Shown here in pieces: positions 7,304-17,151 of a DNA stretch of 64,000 nucleotides. Under the pieces are notes generated by a model. The model worked only from the letters and a program-made list of their open reading frames with translations, made no database searches and had not been told where the DNA came from. Origin of the DNA: Arthrobacter sp. SLBN-100. Its GTDB lineage: Bacteria > Actinomycetota > Actinomycetes > Actinomycetales > Micrococcaceae. Position 1 is the first letter of the stretch. The number at the start of each line of letters is the position of its first letter. The stretch is from the NCBI RefSeq assembly GCF_006715305.1, contig NZ_VFMY01000001.1:1240001-1304000 (forward strand), written 5' to 3'. Position numbers and translations under genes: made by a program.

Positions 7304-10300
7304 ATGACACTTCACATCTCCTATCCTGCCGAGCTGCCGGTTTCCGAGCGCCGCGAAGACCTGATGGCAGCCATCGCCGCGAACCAGGTCACCATCATCG
7401 CCGGCGAGACCGGTTCCGGTAAGACCACCCAGATCCCCAAGATGTGCCTTGAACTGGGCCTGGGCGAAAACGGCCTGATCGGCCACACCCAGCCGCGTCG
7501 GCTCGCAGCCCGCACGGTAGCCGAGCGCATTGCGGAGGAACTGGGCGTAGACATCGGCCAGGAAATCGGCTTCCAGGTCCGCTTCACCGGCGAGGTCAGC
7601 CGCGCCACCAAAGTGAAGCTGATGACCGACGGCATCCTGCTGGCCGAAATCCAGCGCGACAAGCTGCTCCGCAAGTACAACGCCATCATCATCGACGAGG
7701 CCCACGAGCGCAGCCTCAACATCGACTTCATCCTCGGGTACCTCAAGCGGATCCTGCCACAGCGCCCGGACCTGAAGGTGATCATCACCTCCGCCACCAT
7801 CGATCCTGAGCGGTTCGCAAACCACTTCGGCACGTCGGAAAAGCCCGCCCCCGTCATCGAGGTCTCCGGGCGGACATACCCGGTGGAAATCCGGTACCGG
7901 CCTTTGTCACAGCCGCCGGCCGGCAAGGACGAAGAGGAGGCCTCGGACGACGAACTCGAGGAGGACCGCGACCCGCTCGACGCCGTCTGTGACGCCGTGG
8001 ACGAACTCGCGGCAGAAGCTCCAGGCGACATCCTGGTGTTCTTTTCCGGCGAGCGCGAAATCCGCGACGCGGCCGACGCACTGCAGGCACGCATCCAGTC
8101 CAACCGGCGGCTCACCGGGACGGAAGTGCTTCCCCTGTTCGCGCGCCTGAGCCTGCAGGAACAGCACAAGGTGTTCCATCCGGGCAACAAACGGCGCATC
8201 GTGCTCGCCACCAACGTGGCCGAGACATCGCTGACCGTGCCGGGCATCAAGTACGTGATCGACACCGGCACGGCGCGCATTTCCCGGTACTCGCACCGCA
8301 CCAAGGTCCAGCGGCTTCCCATTGAGCGCGTCTCGCAGGCTTCAGCAAACCAGCGGTCGGGACGTTGCGGCCGTGTCTCCGACGGCATCGCCATCCGGCT
8401 GTACTCGGAGGAAGATTTCGAGTCGCGGCCCCAGTTCACCGATCCGGAAATCCTGCGCACCAACCTCGCCGCGGTCATCCTGCAGATGACCGCCATGGGT
8501 GTGGCTCGTGGCCCTAAAGATGTGGAGGACTTCCCCTTCGTGGAGCCGCCCGAGACGAGGGCAATCAACGACGGCGTCACGCTGCTGCGCGAGCTCGGCG
8601 CCTTGGCGCCGGCCCGGGCGCAGAATGGCACAGATGGGGCCAAAAGCGGCGGCGGCCTCACCGCCGTCGGGCAAAAGCTGGCCCAGCTGCCGGTGGATCC
8701 GCGGCTGGGCCGCATGATCGTGGAAGCCGGCAAACGCGGCTGCGTGCGGGAGGTGATGATCCTGGCGGCGGCCCTCACCATCCAGGACCCCCGCGAGCGT
8801 CCTACGGACAAACAGCAGCTCGCGGCGGAAAAACACAACCGTTTCAAGGACGAGAACTCGGATTTCACCGGCTTCCTCAACCTCTGGAACTACCTGCAGG
8901 AAAAACAGCAGGAGCTGTCGTCGTCGGCCTTCCGCCGACTGTGCCGGGCCGAGTTCATTAACTACCTTCGCGTGCGGGAATGGCAGGACCTGTTTGCGCA
9001 GCTGCGGCAGCTGGCACGGCCGCTGGGCATCAGCCTGGACAACAAGCGCCTGGCCGATCCCGTGGGCAACCACGACGGCGTCCACATCAGCCTGCTGTCA
9101 GGGCTGCTGAGCCATATCGGCATCCTGGACGAGCGCAAGCGCGAGTATGCCGGGGCCCGGGGAACGCGTTTCGCGATCTTCCCCGGCTCGGCACTGTTCA
9201 AGAAGTCACCCACGTTCGTGATGGCGGCGGAACTGGTGGAAACCAGCCGGCTGTGGGCGAGGGTGGCCGCAAAATTCGATCCGATCTGGGCGGAGCAGGT
9301 GGCTCCGGACCTCGTGAAGCGCAGCTACAGTGAACCGCACTGGTCCACCCGCCAGGGTGCAGTGATGGCCTACGAGAAGGTCACCCTTTACGGCGTCCCC
9401 ATCATCGCCCAGCGGAGGATCAACTACGGCAGGGTGGACCCCGTCGTCGCCAGGGAGCTCTTCATCCGGCATGCCCTGGTGGAGGGTGACTGGAAGACCC
9501 ACCACAAGTTTTTCCACCGCAACCGCGCCCTCCTGCAGGAGGTGGAGGAACTTGAAGCCAGGATGCGCCGCCGCGACCTGCTGGTGGACGACGAGACGCT
9601 CTTCGAGTTCTACGACGCGCGGATCGGCCCCGATGTGGTGTCCGAGCGGCATTTCGATAAGTGGTGGAAGGACGCCCGGCAGGACAACCCGGACCTGCTG
9701 GATTACGACAAGTCCCTCCTCCTCAGCGATGACGCGGACAACCTGGATGTCTCCGCCTACCCGAAGACCTGGCTCCACAAGGGCTTTGAGCTTCCGCTGA
9801 CCTATGAGTTCCATCCGGTGGCCCCCGGCTCACCTCCGAACCCAAACGACGGCGTGACGGCTGAGGTGCCCGTCCTCTTCCTGAACCAGCTGGACGACAA
9901 AGCCTTCCGCTGGCTCATTCCCGGGCAGCGCGTGGAACTGGTGACGGCCCTGATCAAGTCCCTGCCCAAGCAGATCCGCAAGAACTTCGTGCCGGCCCCG
10001 GATGTGGCACGGCAGGCAGTGGCCGTGCTGGAGTCAGACTTCGACCCGGCCTCCGATGAACTGGAACCGTCCCTCGAACTTGCCCTCCGCCGCATCCGCG
10101 GAAGCATCATCCCGCCCGGCGCGTGGAACTGGGACGCTGTGCCCCCGCACCTCAGAGTGACTTTCAAGGTAGTGGACAGCAAAGGCAAGGTCCTCGGCGA
10201 AGGCAAAAACCTCGGCGCCCTCCAGGAGGAGCTCGCCCCTGCCACCCGGAGGGCCATTGCCGAATCCCTGGGCGCGACGCCCGCCTCTACCGCCCCGGGC

Positions 10301-11266
10301 AGCAAGGCGGCGCAAGCAAGGGGCACGGCCGACGGCGGGCCTTCCCGGGCACAGGCTCCGGCCCAGGTGCAGCCAAGCTCCGGCCCTGCCGGGTTCCGGG
10401 AACAGGAAGGCCTGACGGAGTGGAGCTTTGGGACCCTCCAGCGCCAGGTCACCAACATCGTCAACGGCCACACCGTCACGGGTTATCCGGCTCTCGTGGA
10501 CCAGGGGAAATCCGCGGCACTCCGGGTTTTCCAGACGGCGGACGAGCAGCAGGCCGCCATGCGCGGCGGCGTGATCCGGCTGCTAGCCTTGCGGGTTCCG
10601 GCTCCTGACCGCTACGTGCTGGAGCACCTGAGCAACACGGAGAAGCTGACGTTCAGCCAGAACCCCCATGGTTCGGTTTCCGCCCTCATCGCCGACTGTG
10701 CCCTCGCCGCCATCGACAAACTCACGCCGGCGGAGCTCCCCTGGGACCGGAAATCCTTCGATGCGCTCTACGAAGTGGTCCGGGCCGAGCTGATCGATAC
10801 CGTATTCAGCGTGACGGCGGTGGTGGAACGCATCCTCGCCAGCACCCGGCGGATCGAAAAGCAGCTCAAGGGCACCACCAGCCTGGCTCTGATCAGTGCG
10901 CTCAATGACATCAAGAGCCAGCTGGAGCAGTTGGTGTACCCCGGCTTTGTGGCACGGACCGGCTACGCCCAGCTCAGCCAGCTCCCGAGGTACCTCGCCG
11001 CCATTGAAAAGCGGCTGGAGCGCCTTCCGGGCAACGTCCAGCGCGACGCCTTGAGCATGGCGGTGGTGCAGCGGCTTGAGGACGACTACGACGACGCGGT
11101 GTCCGCCCTGCTTCCGGGACGGCGGGCCGGCGGCGAGCTTGCCCAGGTCCGGTGGATGATCGAAGAGCTCCGGGTGAGCCTTTTCGCCGTCGAACTGGGC
11201 ACCGCCTATTCAGTGTCCGAAAAGCGGATCCGCGCCGTGCTCAACAAGGCGCTCGCCCCGGCCTAG
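7304..11266 (+). CDS. hrpA: ATP-dependent RNA helicase HrpA
   Basis: A 1320-residue DEAH-box helicase, close to the usual ~1300 residues of HrpA. The Walker A motif GETGSGKTT lies at about residues 34-42, DEAH at 131-134, SAT follows in ITSATI, and the C-terminal helicase lobe shows ATNVAETSLTVPGI and QRSGRCGR. After the helicase core come the HA2 and OB-like regions and the long C-terminal DUF3418 region of bacterial HrpA. A low-complexity Ala/Pro/Gln linker at about 985-1035 interrupts that region. HrpA resolves stalled or collided ribosomes on mRNA and takes part in mRNA processing in the cytoplasm. The gene is monocistronic, with a hairpin spanning its stop codon. Confidence 0.96.
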   Translation: MTLHISYPAELPVSERREDLMAAIAANQVTIIAGETGSGKTTQIPKMCLELGLGENGLIGHTQPRRLAARTVAERIAEELGVDIGQEIGFQVRFTGEVSRATKVKLMTDGILLAEIQRDKLLRKYNAIIIDEAHERSLNIDFILGYLKRILPQRPDLKVIITSATIDPERFANHFGTSEKPAPVIEVSGRTYPVEIRYRPLSQPPAGKDEEEASDDELEEDRDPLDAVCDAVDELAAEAPGDILVFFSGEREIRDAADALQARIQSNRRLTGTEVLPLFARLSLQEQHKVFHPGNKRRIVLATNVAETSLTVPGIKYVIDTGTARISRYSHRTKVQRLPIERVSQASANQRSGRCGRVSDGIAIRLYSEEDFESRPQFTDPEILRTNLAAVILQMTAMGVARGPKDVEDFPFVEPPETRAINDGVTLLRELGALAPARAQNGTDGAKSGGGLTAVGQKLAQLPVDPRLGRMIVEAGKRGCVREVMILAAALTIQDPRERPTDKQQLAAEKHNRFKDENSDFTGFLNLWNYLQEKQQELSSSAFRRLCRAEFINYLRVREWQDLFAQLRQLARPLGISLDNKRLADPVGNHDGVHISLLSGLLSHIGILDERKREYAGARGTRFAIFPGSALFKKSPTFVMAAELVETSRLWARVAAKFDPIWAEQVAPDLVKRSYSEPHWSTRQGAVMAYEKVTLYGVPIIAQRRINYGRVDPVVARELFIRHALVEGDWKTHHKFFHRNRALLQEVEELEARMRRRDLLVDDETLFEFYDARIGPDVVSERHFDKWWKDARQDNPDLLDYDKSLLLSDDADNLDVSAYPKTWLHKGFELPLTYEFHPVAPGSPPNPNDGVTAEVPVLFLNQLDDKAFRWLIPGQRVELVTALIKSLPKQIRKNFVPAPDVARQAVAVLESDFDPASDELEPSLELALRRIRGSIIPPGAWNWDAVPPHLRVTFKVVDSKGKVLGEGKNLGALQEELAPATRRAIAESLGATPASTAPGSKAAQARGTADGGPSRAQAPAQVQPSSGPAGFREQEGLTEWSFGTLQRQVTNIVNGHTVTGYPALVDQGKSAALRVFQTADEQQAAMRGGVIRLLALRVPAPDRYVLEHLSNTEKLTFSQNPHGSVSALIADCALAAIDKLTPAELPWDRKSFDALYEVVRAELIDTVFSVTAVVERILASTRRIEKQLKGTTSLALISALNDIKSQLEQLVYPGFVARTGYAQLSQLPRYLAAIEKRLERLPGNVQRDALSMAVVQRLEDDYDDAVSALLPGRRAGGELAQVRWMIEELRVSLFAVELGTAYSVSEKRIRAVLNKALAPA

Positions 11267-11282
11267 AGGAGTGGCCGGGGCG
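11254..11282. terminator. Perfect 10-bp hairpin spanning the hrpA stop codon
   Basis: CGCCCCGGCC at 11254-11263 pairs perfectly with GGCCGGGGCG at 11273-11282 around a nine-base loop that contains the TAG stop. There is no T-tract on either side, so if it terminates transcription it is not a classical intrinsic terminator. It sits between two convergent genes, which fits a bidirectional end. Confidence 0.5.
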
Positions 11283-11288
11283 AACGGC

Positions 11289-11714
11289 CTACGCCGGGAC
11301 GAACTGGCCGTACCCCGCATCCCGAAGTCCCTGCCTCAGTTTTTCGGCATTGGCGTCCAGGACCTCGGGGGCCGGGTTCTGGTCTGCGGTCGCGAAGTTG
11401 AATTCTGCCATGCTCCGCGAGGGCCACACGTGCACGTGGAGATGGTTGATCTCGTAGCCGGCCACGATCAGCCCGGCGCGCGCTGCCCCAAAGACATCCA
11501 CCTGGACGGCTCCGATCCGCCTGGCCACCTCCATGACCCTCGCCAGGGTCTCCGGGGAAGCGTCAGTCCACCGGTCCACTTCCTCGGTGGGGACCACCAG
11601 GGTGTGGCCGTCAGCCAGCGGGCCGGTGGTGAGGAAAGCGGACACATCGTCTTCCCGCCACACAAACCGGCCGGGGATTTCGCCGTTCAGGATCCTGGTG
11701 AAAAGCGTGCTCAT
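11289..11714 (-). CDS. HIT-family protein
   Basis: A 141-residue histidine-triad protein. The triad HLHVHVWP places His at 91, 93 and 95, the last acting as nucleophile on a nucleotide phosphate. The N-terminal LFTRILNGEIPGRFVWREDD and the middle GHTLVVPTEEVDRW are standard for the HIT nucleotide hydrolase/transferase branch (HINT-like). It would hydrolyse nucleoside phosphoramidates or related adenosine nucleotides in the cytoplasm. Its start overlaps by four bases the stop of the upstream alcohol dehydrogenase gene, so the two are translated as a coupled pair. Confidence 0.92.
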   Translation of the reverse strand: MSTLFTRILNGEIPGRFVWREDDVSAFLTTGPLADGHTLVVPTEEVDRWTDASPETLARVMEVARRIGAVQVDVFGAARAGLIVAGYEINHLHVHVWPSRSMAEFNFATADQNPAPEVLDANAEKLRQGLRDAGYGQFVPA

Positions 11715-12868
11715 GCGTCTGCCTCCTCGGCGGGTGCCTGCAGGGTGCTGGTATCCAGCACAAACCGGTATTTCACATCGCCTGTAACCATCCGGTCGTA
11801 GGCCTCGTTGAGCTGGTCCGCGCGGACCACTTCGATGTCCGCCACCACCCCGTGCTCCGCGCAGAAGTCCAGCATTTCCTGGGTCTCCGCAATCCCGCCG
11901 ATCAGCGAGCCGGCGTAGGCGATCCGGCGCCGGATCAGCGCCCGCGGGTTCACGGGCGGCATTGCCTCAGACGGCAGGCCCAGCTGGAAGAGCGCACCGT
12001 CAACCCGCAGGGTGCGGAACAGCGGGTTCAGGTCATGGGGTGCTGCCACGGTGTCGATGATCAGGTCGATGGTGCGGTTTGCCGCGTCCATCGCCGCTTC
12101 GTCCCGGGAGAGGACAACCTCATCCGCGCCAAGTTCCAGGGCGGCCGGCACCTTGGACTCCGACGTGGTGAACACCACCACTTTCGCTCCCATGGCTTTG
12201 GCAAGCTTGACGGCCATATGGCCGAGGCCGCCGAGTCCCACCACACCCACAACGTCGCCTTCTTCGACGTCGAAATGCCGCAGCGGCGAATAGGTGGTGA
12301 CACCGGCGCACAGCAGCGGCGCGACGGCGGCCGGGTCCAGGGAGTCCGGCACACGAAGGACGTAGCGGTGGTCCACGGTCACTGTGGAGGAGTAGCCGCC
12401 CTGCGTGATCGAATCGCCGTTCCGGCGGTCTATGGCACCGTACGTTCCGGTCATGCCGTTTTCGCAGTACTGTTCGAGGCCGTCCAGGCAGCTTCCGCAT
12501 TCCCGGCAGGAGTCCACAATGCATCCCACCCCCACCCGGTGCCCGGGAGCGAAGTCTGTGACGGCTGACCCGACGCGGCTTACGGTCCCGACGATCTCGT
12601 GGCCGGGTACCAGCGGATAGGACTGGCCGCCCCACTCACCGCGCACGGCATGGACATCAGAATGGCACAGCCCGCAAAACTCAATGGCAATTTCGACGTC
12701 GGCGGCCTGGGGCGCCCGCCGCGCAAGGGTGAGCGGAACCAGGCCGCTCACCGCGGAGGTTGCGCCGTACGCGGCGGCCAGGACACCGCCGTCGGAATCT
12801 TGGGATCCGGTATTAACGGGGGTGACAGGTTTTGCAAGAGGCGGCGGCACGGGACGTCCAGGAGTCAT
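11711..12868 (-). CDS. Zinc-dependent NAD(P) alcohol dehydrogenase (CAD/YahK-type)
   Basis: A 385-residue medium-chain dehydrogenase. GLCHSDVH holds the catalytic-zinc Cys, PGHEIVG the zinc His-Glu pair, and CGSCLDGLEQYC is part of the four-Cys structural-zinc lobe. The Rossmann motif is VGLGGLGHMAVKLAKAMG. The sequence style (GEWGGQSYPLVPGHE, GGYSSTVTVDHRYVLRVP) places it with the cinnamyl-alcohol/aldehyde-reductase branch, usually NADPH-linked reductases of aldehydes. About 40 N-terminal residues (Pro/Ser/Gly-rich) precede the catalytic domain, so the real start may be further in. It is coupled to the HIT gene downstream. The physiological aldehyde is unknown. Confidence 0.9.
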   Translation of the reverse strand: MTPGRPVPPPLAKPVTPVNTGSQDSDGGVLAAAYGATSAVSGLVPLTLARRAPQAADVEIAIEFCGLCHSDVHAVRGEWGGQSYPLVPGHEIVGTVSRVGSAVTDFAPGHRVGVGCIVDSCRECGSCLDGLEQYCENGMTGTYGAIDRRNGDSITQGGYSSTVTVDHRYVLRVPDSLDPAAVAPLLCAGVTTYSPLRHFDVEEGDVVGVVGLGGLGHMAVKLAKAMGAKVVVFTTSESKVPAALELGADEVVLSRDEAAMDAANRTIDLIIDTVAAPHDLNPLFRTLRVDGALFQLGLPSEAMPPVNPRALIRRRIAYAGSLIGGIAETQEMLDFCAEHGVVADIEVVRADQLNEAYDRMVTGDVKYRFVLDTSTLQAPAEEADA

Positions 12869-12877
12869 AGTGTGACG

Positions 12878-13791
12878 CTACCCCTGCGCCCGGTGTTGTT
12901 TCCACTCAACCGGCCCATCGCCGCCGAGGGGCCCTGGTCCGGTCACCACCGGCAGCAGCGGGTTGCTGGACCACTCTGAGAAGGACCCGGGATACAGCGC
13001 GGCGCGGAATCCAGCCAGTTCAAGCGCGGCCACCTGATGCGCGGCCGTGACGCCGGACCCGCAATAGACACCCACCTCGACGTCGCCGGTAATCCCCAGC
13101 GCTTCAAAGCGGCGGCGCAGCTCATCGGCAGGCAGGAACCGTCCATCGCTGTCCACGTTCCCGGAGGTGGGCGCGCTGACCGCGCCGGGAATGTGGCCTG
13201 CCCGCGGATCAACAGGCTCTAGCTCGCCCCGGTATCTCTCCCCGGCCCGTGCATCGAGGAGGACCCTGGCCGGCTGGGGATGTGCCTGAACGGGTCCATT
13301 CTCCATCCACGCGGTCACGGCGGCTGCGTCCAGGGCCGGCATCTGCCCGTCCGCCAGTGTCACGTCCCCGGGAGCGGGCCGGACTGCACCTTGTTCGAGC
13401 GGCAGGCCTGCCGCGCGCCAAGCCGCAAGGCCGCCGTCGAGCAGGTAGACGTCGGCCATGCCGGCGTTCCGCAGCATCCACCATGCACGCGCCGCGGCCA
13501 TATTCGCACTGTCGTCATATGCCACCACGACATCACCGTCGTTGATGCCCAGCGCCTGGCGGCGTCCTGGAACTTCAGCGGCGACGGCAGCGGGTGCCTT
13601 CCGCGCTCCGGCACAGCGGGGTCCGCAAGTTCAGTGGCAAGGTCAACAAACACCGCGCCGGGCAAATGCCCCTGCAGGTAGTGGTCGTGGCCGTGCGGAT
13701 CACCCAGCGCCCACCGCACGTCCAGCAGCACCGTCCGCAGGCCACCGGCACGGCGCTCCTCCAGCGCGGCAACATCCAGCAGTGGCTTCAT
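12878..13791 (-). pseudogene. SseA-type thiosulfate/mercaptopyruvate sulfurtransferase, frameshifted
   Basis: The N-terminal rhodanese domain starts at ATG 13791 after GGAGC (MKPLLDVAALEERRAGG) and runs LLDVRWALGDPHGHDHYLQGHLPGAVFVDLATELAD to LKFQDAARRW, then leaves frame. The continuation INDGDVVVAYDDSANMAAARAWWMLRNAGM is in another frame and reads to the stop at 12878, including the catalytic loop YCGSGVTA with its Cys. A single missing base near 13545-13558 (after AARRWG) restores a full ~304-residue two-domain protein. The gene is therefore either a recent pseudogene or carries a sequencing error. The intact family moves sulfane sulfur from thiosulfate or 3-mercaptopyruvate to cyanide or thiols. 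It is divergent from a cysteine desulfhydrase gene, which suggests shared sulfur metabolism. Confidence 0.85.
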
Positions 13792-13863
13792 AATGCTCCA
13801 TTCGTCAGGCGGCCAACGCTCCCACTCTAAGGGAGCCCCGGGAGGCGCAGGTAGGCTGGTGCG

Positions 13864-14955
13864 GTGAAGATCGAGCGCAGCGCGGGCCGGGCCTGGGCGG
13901 ACGAAGCCATCCGGAAAATCACGGCAGAAAACAACCGCTCCGCCGATACCCACCTCTACTTCGTACCCCTGCCCGAACACTGGGGCGTCCAGCTCTACCT
14001 TAAGGATGAATCGACGCACCGTACCGGCAGCCTCAAGCACCGGCTGGCGCGCTCGCTGTTCCTGTTCGGGCTGGTTAACGGCTGGATCAGGGAAGACACC
14101 ACCATCGTTGAGGCGTCCAGCGGCAGCACCGCCGTGTCCGAAGCGTACTTTGCCCGGCTCCTGGGGCTGCCGTTCATCGCGGTCATGGCGCGCACCACCA
14201 GCCAGGAAAAGATTGACCTGATTGAACAGTTCGGCGGTTCCTGCCTCCTGGTGGACCACGCCTCCGAGGTCTATGCGACGGCGGAAGAGGTCGCCGCCGC
14301 TTGCGGCGGGCACTACATGGACCAATTCACCTATGCCGAACGGGCCACGGACTGGCGCGGAAACAACAACATCGCGGAGTCCATCTTCGGCCAGCTCGAA
14401 CTGGAGGAGCATCCCGTACCGGACTGGATCGTGGTGGGCGCGGGAACAGGTGGCACCAGCGCCACCATCGGCAGGTACCTCCGATACCACAGCCACCCCA
14501 CCCGCTTACTGGTGGTCGATCCGGAGAACTCGGCCTTCTTCCCCGGCTGGCGAGGAAGCACCTCCCGCCCCGCCACCGGCCTGCCCTCGAGGATCGAGGG
14601 CATCGGCAGGCCCCGCATGGAGCCGAGCTTTGTGCCGTCGGTCATCGACCACATGATCCAGGTTCCGGACGCCGCATCCGTCGCTGCCATGCGCCACCTC
14701 CGCACGCTCGCCGGACTGCACGCCGGCCCCTCAACGGGGACCAACCTCTGGGGAGTGTGGCAGCTGATCGCCCGGATGATCGCCGACGGCCGCAGGGGCA
14801 GCATCGTCTCGCTCATGTGTGACGGCGGGGAGCGCTACGCCGGCAACTACTACAGCCCGCGCTGGCTGGCATCCCAGGGCCTGGACCCGGCACCTCATGA
14901 AGCAGTGATCAGGCACTTCTTTGACACTGGTTCCTGGGACGGGGAGCCGGTTTAG
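13864..14955 (+). CDS. cds1: Cds1-type PLP-dependent L-cysteine desulfhydrase
   Basis: A 363-residue fold-type II PLP enzyme of the cysteine synthase superfamily. [15 protein letters not shown] holds the PLP lysine (K58), [13 protein letters not shown] the substrate loop, and [15 protein letters not shown] the phosphate-binding Gly-rich loop. The start ([11 protein letters not shown]) and NRSADTHL segment resemble mycobacterial Cds1, which breaks L-cysteine into H2S, pyruvate and ammonia, rather than biosynthetic CysK. The GTG start at 13864 is chosen because homologous sequence begins at once. It is divergent from the sulfurtransferase gene and its stop overlaps that of the convergent hydrolase gene. 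A cysteine-synthase-like role cannot be excluded by sequence alone. Confidence 0.85.
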   Translation: MKIERSAGRAWADEAIRKITAENNRSADTHLYFVPLPEHWGVQLYLKDESTHRTGSLKHRLARSLFLFGLVNGWIREDTTIVEASSGSTAVSEAYFARLLGLPFIAVMARTTSQEKIDLIEQFGGSCLLVDHASEVYATAEEVAAACGGHYMDQFTYAERATDWRGNNNIAESIFGQLELEEHPVPDWIVVGAGTGGTSATIGRYLRYHSHPTRLLVVDPENSAFFPGWRGSTSRPATGLPSRIEGIGRPRMEPSFVPSVIDHMIQVPDAASVAAMRHLRTLAGLHAGPSTGTNLWGVWQLIARMIADGRRGSIVSLMCDGGERYAGNYYSPRWLASQGLDPAPHEAVIRHFFDTGSWDGEPV

Positions 14956-15608
14956 ACTTCCAGCGACTCCCCCGCGGCCAGGTGCCGGTACTCGGTGCCG
15001 TACTTGGCCCCGAGCCGCTTGACATGCCCTTCGACGATTTTCAGCCCGTTGTCATTGAGCAGGCCGTCATGAATCTGGAAGGCGCGGGGCGCCCGCACGC
15101 CGATCACGAAGTCCACCACCTCTGCGGCCTTGCTCCATGGTGCATGAAGGGGAACCAGCAGCGTCTGCACGTTGATGCCGTCTGGAATCACAAAGGAATC
15201 ACCGGGGTGGTAGACGTTCCCGTCCAGGAGATAGCCGATATTGGCCACCACCGGGATCTGCGGATGGATCAAGGCGTGCTGGCCTCCGAAGCTGCGGACA
15301 TCGAAGCCAGCCGCATCGAAGGATGAGCCGGGGTCCACCGTGTTGATCCGGGCCGCGGCATCAGGAGCTTCCTTGCGCAGGTTGTCTGCGACGCCCGACG
15401 GGGCGAAGACCGCCAGGTTCCCGTTTTCCTTCAGTGCATTCACGACCGCCGGCACGTCGATATGGTCCCCATGTTCGTGGGTGACCAGCACGGCGTCGGC
15501 ACCGGTCAAAGCCTCCGCGGATTCAGAGAATGTTCCGGGGTCCAGCACCAGGACCCGGCTGTCCTTCTCGAGGCGGACGCAGGCGTGGGTGTATTTCGTC
15601 AGCTTCAT
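14952..15608 (-). CDS. MBL-fold metal-dependent hydrolase
   Basis: A 218-residue protein with the metallo-beta-lactamase signature THEHGDHID, a late metal-binding HALIHP region and a short [16 protein letters not shown] start. This matches the small UlaG/YtnP-like branch of metal-dependent hydrolases (L-ascorbate-6-phosphate lactonase-like), not true beta-lactamases. No signal peptide is seen. The substrate is unknown. It ends convergently against the cysteine desulfhydrase gene and is divergent from the zur gene. Confidence 0.85.
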   Translation of the reverse strand: MKLTKYTHACVRLEKDSRVLVLDPGTFSESAEALTGADAVLVTHEHGDHIDVPAVVNALKENGNLAVFAPSGVADNLRKEAPDAAARINTVDPGSSFDAAGFDVRSFGGQHALIHPQIPVVANIGYLLDGNVYHPGDSFVIPDGINVQTLLVPLHAPWSKAAEVVDFVIGVRAPRAFQIHDGLLNDNGLKIVEGHVKRLGAKYGTEYRHLAAGESLEV

Positions 15609-15702
15609 AGCGCCAGCCTAGGGTCCGGTCCGGACAGTGTCCACGAAGCTCCGGCTGGTAATCTGGATCTTTGCCACCATCCTTAGGGAAGCGAGTCCAT
15701 CC

Positions 15703-16209
15703 ATGCCGTTCGGCACCAAGGCTGAATCCACCAAGCCCGCTTCGGCTCCGGCTTCCGGGGCCGCAGGGACTGCGGCGGGTACAGCCGGCGCAGGTGCAGT
15801 CAAGGAGCAGCGGGTCACGAAACAGCGGCTGGCAGTCAGTGCCGCGCTGGACGAACTGGATGACTTCGTCAGCACGCAGGAGCTCTACCGCATCCTGCAG
15901 AACCAGGGAATCTCGGTTTCCCTCGCCACCACATACCGGATCCTCCAGTCCCTTGCCGACGAAGGGCTCGTTGACGTGCTGCGCAACGGCGACGGCGAGG
16001 CGGTTTACCGCCGGTGTGCCGTCACGGGGCACCATCACCACCTGCTGTGCCGGAACTGCGGCAAAGCGGTGGAAGTTGAAGCGCCGGCCGTCGAAACGTG
16101 GGCGGCGCGGACTGCAAGCGAACACGGGTACACCGAGGTGGCGCACACGGTGGAAATCTTCGGACTCTGCCCGGAGTGCACGGCACGCAAGGCCGCCGGC
16201 ACCCTCTAG
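15703..16209 (+). CDS. zur: Zinc uptake regulator Zur (Fur family)
   Basis: A 168-residue Fur-family repressor with a ~30-residue Ala/Gly-rich N-terminal extension. The winged helix covers RVTKQRLAVSAALDELDDFVSTQELYRILQNQGISVSLATTYRIL. The dimerisation domain carries HHHHLLCRNCGKAVEVE and ends FGLCPECTAR, giving the two CxxC pairs of the structural zinc and the His-rich regulatory site. The neighbours are the convergent znuBCA genes, which makes Zur more likely than Fur or PerR. ATG 15703 was chosen; the open frame upstream has no start with a better site. With zinc bound it should block its operator at 18994-19034. Confidence 0.88.
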   Translation: MPFGTKAESTKPASAPASGAAGTAAGTAGAGAVKEQRVTKQRLAVSAALDELDDFVSTQELYRILQNQGISVSLATTYRILQSLADEGLVDVLRNGDGEAVYRRCAVTGHHHHLLCRNCGKAVEVEAPAVETWAARTASEHGYTEVAHTVEIFGLCPECTARKAAGTL

Positions 16210-16275
16210 GAAAAAGCCCGCGCCTGCACAGGCCGCCCCATCAGTGCTGGCCCGCCCCTCGCGGGGTACTCCAGG

Positions 16276-17151
16276 TCACTGAGCCTGCAGCACCCGCCCG
16301 TTGATCCCCCGGGAAGCACGGACGGAACCGATAATCCGGCACACCACATAGATTAGGAACGACAACGTGGTGACGTAGGGGCTGATGGGGATGCGTCCGC
16401 CCAGCGCGAGCAGGATTCCGCCAACAGTCGCAGTGATGGCAAAGGCCACGCTGAGCACCACCACGGCCACCGGCGACGACGTCACCCGGAGGGCAGCCGC
16501 AGCCGGTGTAATGAGCAGCGCCAGCACCAGGAGCGCGCCCACCACCTGGATGGACAGGGCCACACTGATACCCAGCAGGACCATAAAGACGATGCCCAGC
16601 GTTCGGACCGGAACGCCGCGGGCCTCGGCCAGTTCTGGATCCACGCTGGCGAAGTTCAGTGGCCGCCAGATGGCCGCCAGGACCACCATCACCACCACGG
16701 CCGCTCCGGCCAGCGCCTGAAGCTGGACGGTATCCACCGAAACGATCTGCCCGGTCAGCAGGCCGAACTTGTTGGCGGCACGGCCTTCATACAAGGACAG
16801 GAACAGGATCCCGAGGCCCAGCCCGAAAGGCATGATCACCCCGATGATCGAGTTTTTATCCCTGGCCCTGACTCCCATCAGGGCCAGCAGCAGCGCAGCA
16901 GCCACTGAGCCGATCAGTGAACCGAAAACGATGTCTGCGCCAATCAGCAGGGCGAAGGCCGCACCGGCGAAGGACAGTTCCGAAATGCCGTGGACCGCAA
17001 ACGCCAGGTCACGCTTCATCACGAACGTCCCCACCAGGCCGCCGAGCAGGCCCAGGACGGCACCTGCCCAGATGGAGTTCTGCACCAGGACCAGCAGCTC
17101 GCCATAGTTCTCGAAACTGAAGATCGCGCCAATAATGCTGTCGGCGTCCAT
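16276..17151 (-). CDS. znuB: Zinc ABC transporter permease ZnuB
   Basis: A 291-residue ABC-3 family permease with about eight hydrophobic helices (for example GAVLGLLGGLVGTFV, FALLIGADIVFGSLIG, LLVLALLITPAAAA). The cytoplasmic loop ELAEARGVPVRTLGI is the coupling segment typical of manganese/zinc permeases. It forms the membrane channel for zinc uptake with ZnuC and ZnuA. Its start codon shares one base with the znuC stop, so translation is coupled. Confidence 0.93.
   Translation of the reverse strand: MDADSIIGAIFSFENYGELLVLVQNSIWAGAVLGLLGGLVGTFVMKRDLAFAVHGISELSFAGAAFALLIGADIVFGSLIGSVAAALLLALMGVRARDKNSIIGVIMPFGLGLGILFLSLYEGRAANKFGLLTGQIVSVDTVQLQALAGAAVVVMVVLAAIWRPLNFASVDPELAEARGVPVRTLGIVFMVLLGISVALSIQVVGALLVLALLITPAAAALRVTSSPVAVVVLSVAFAITATVGGILLALGGRIPISPYVTTLSFLIYVVCRIIGSVRASRGINGRVLQAQ

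Noticed and set aside
7321-8880. A 519-codon minus-strand frame opposite hrpA
   Set aside because: Ser/Arg-rich shadow of the helicase reading frame; no ribosome binding site or family.
13360-14496. A 378-codon minus-strand frame covering the rhodanese N-terminus and part of the desulfhydrase gene
   Set aside because: Only its last ~130 codons are real (rhodanese domain 1 from ATG 13791); the first part is antisense to cds1.
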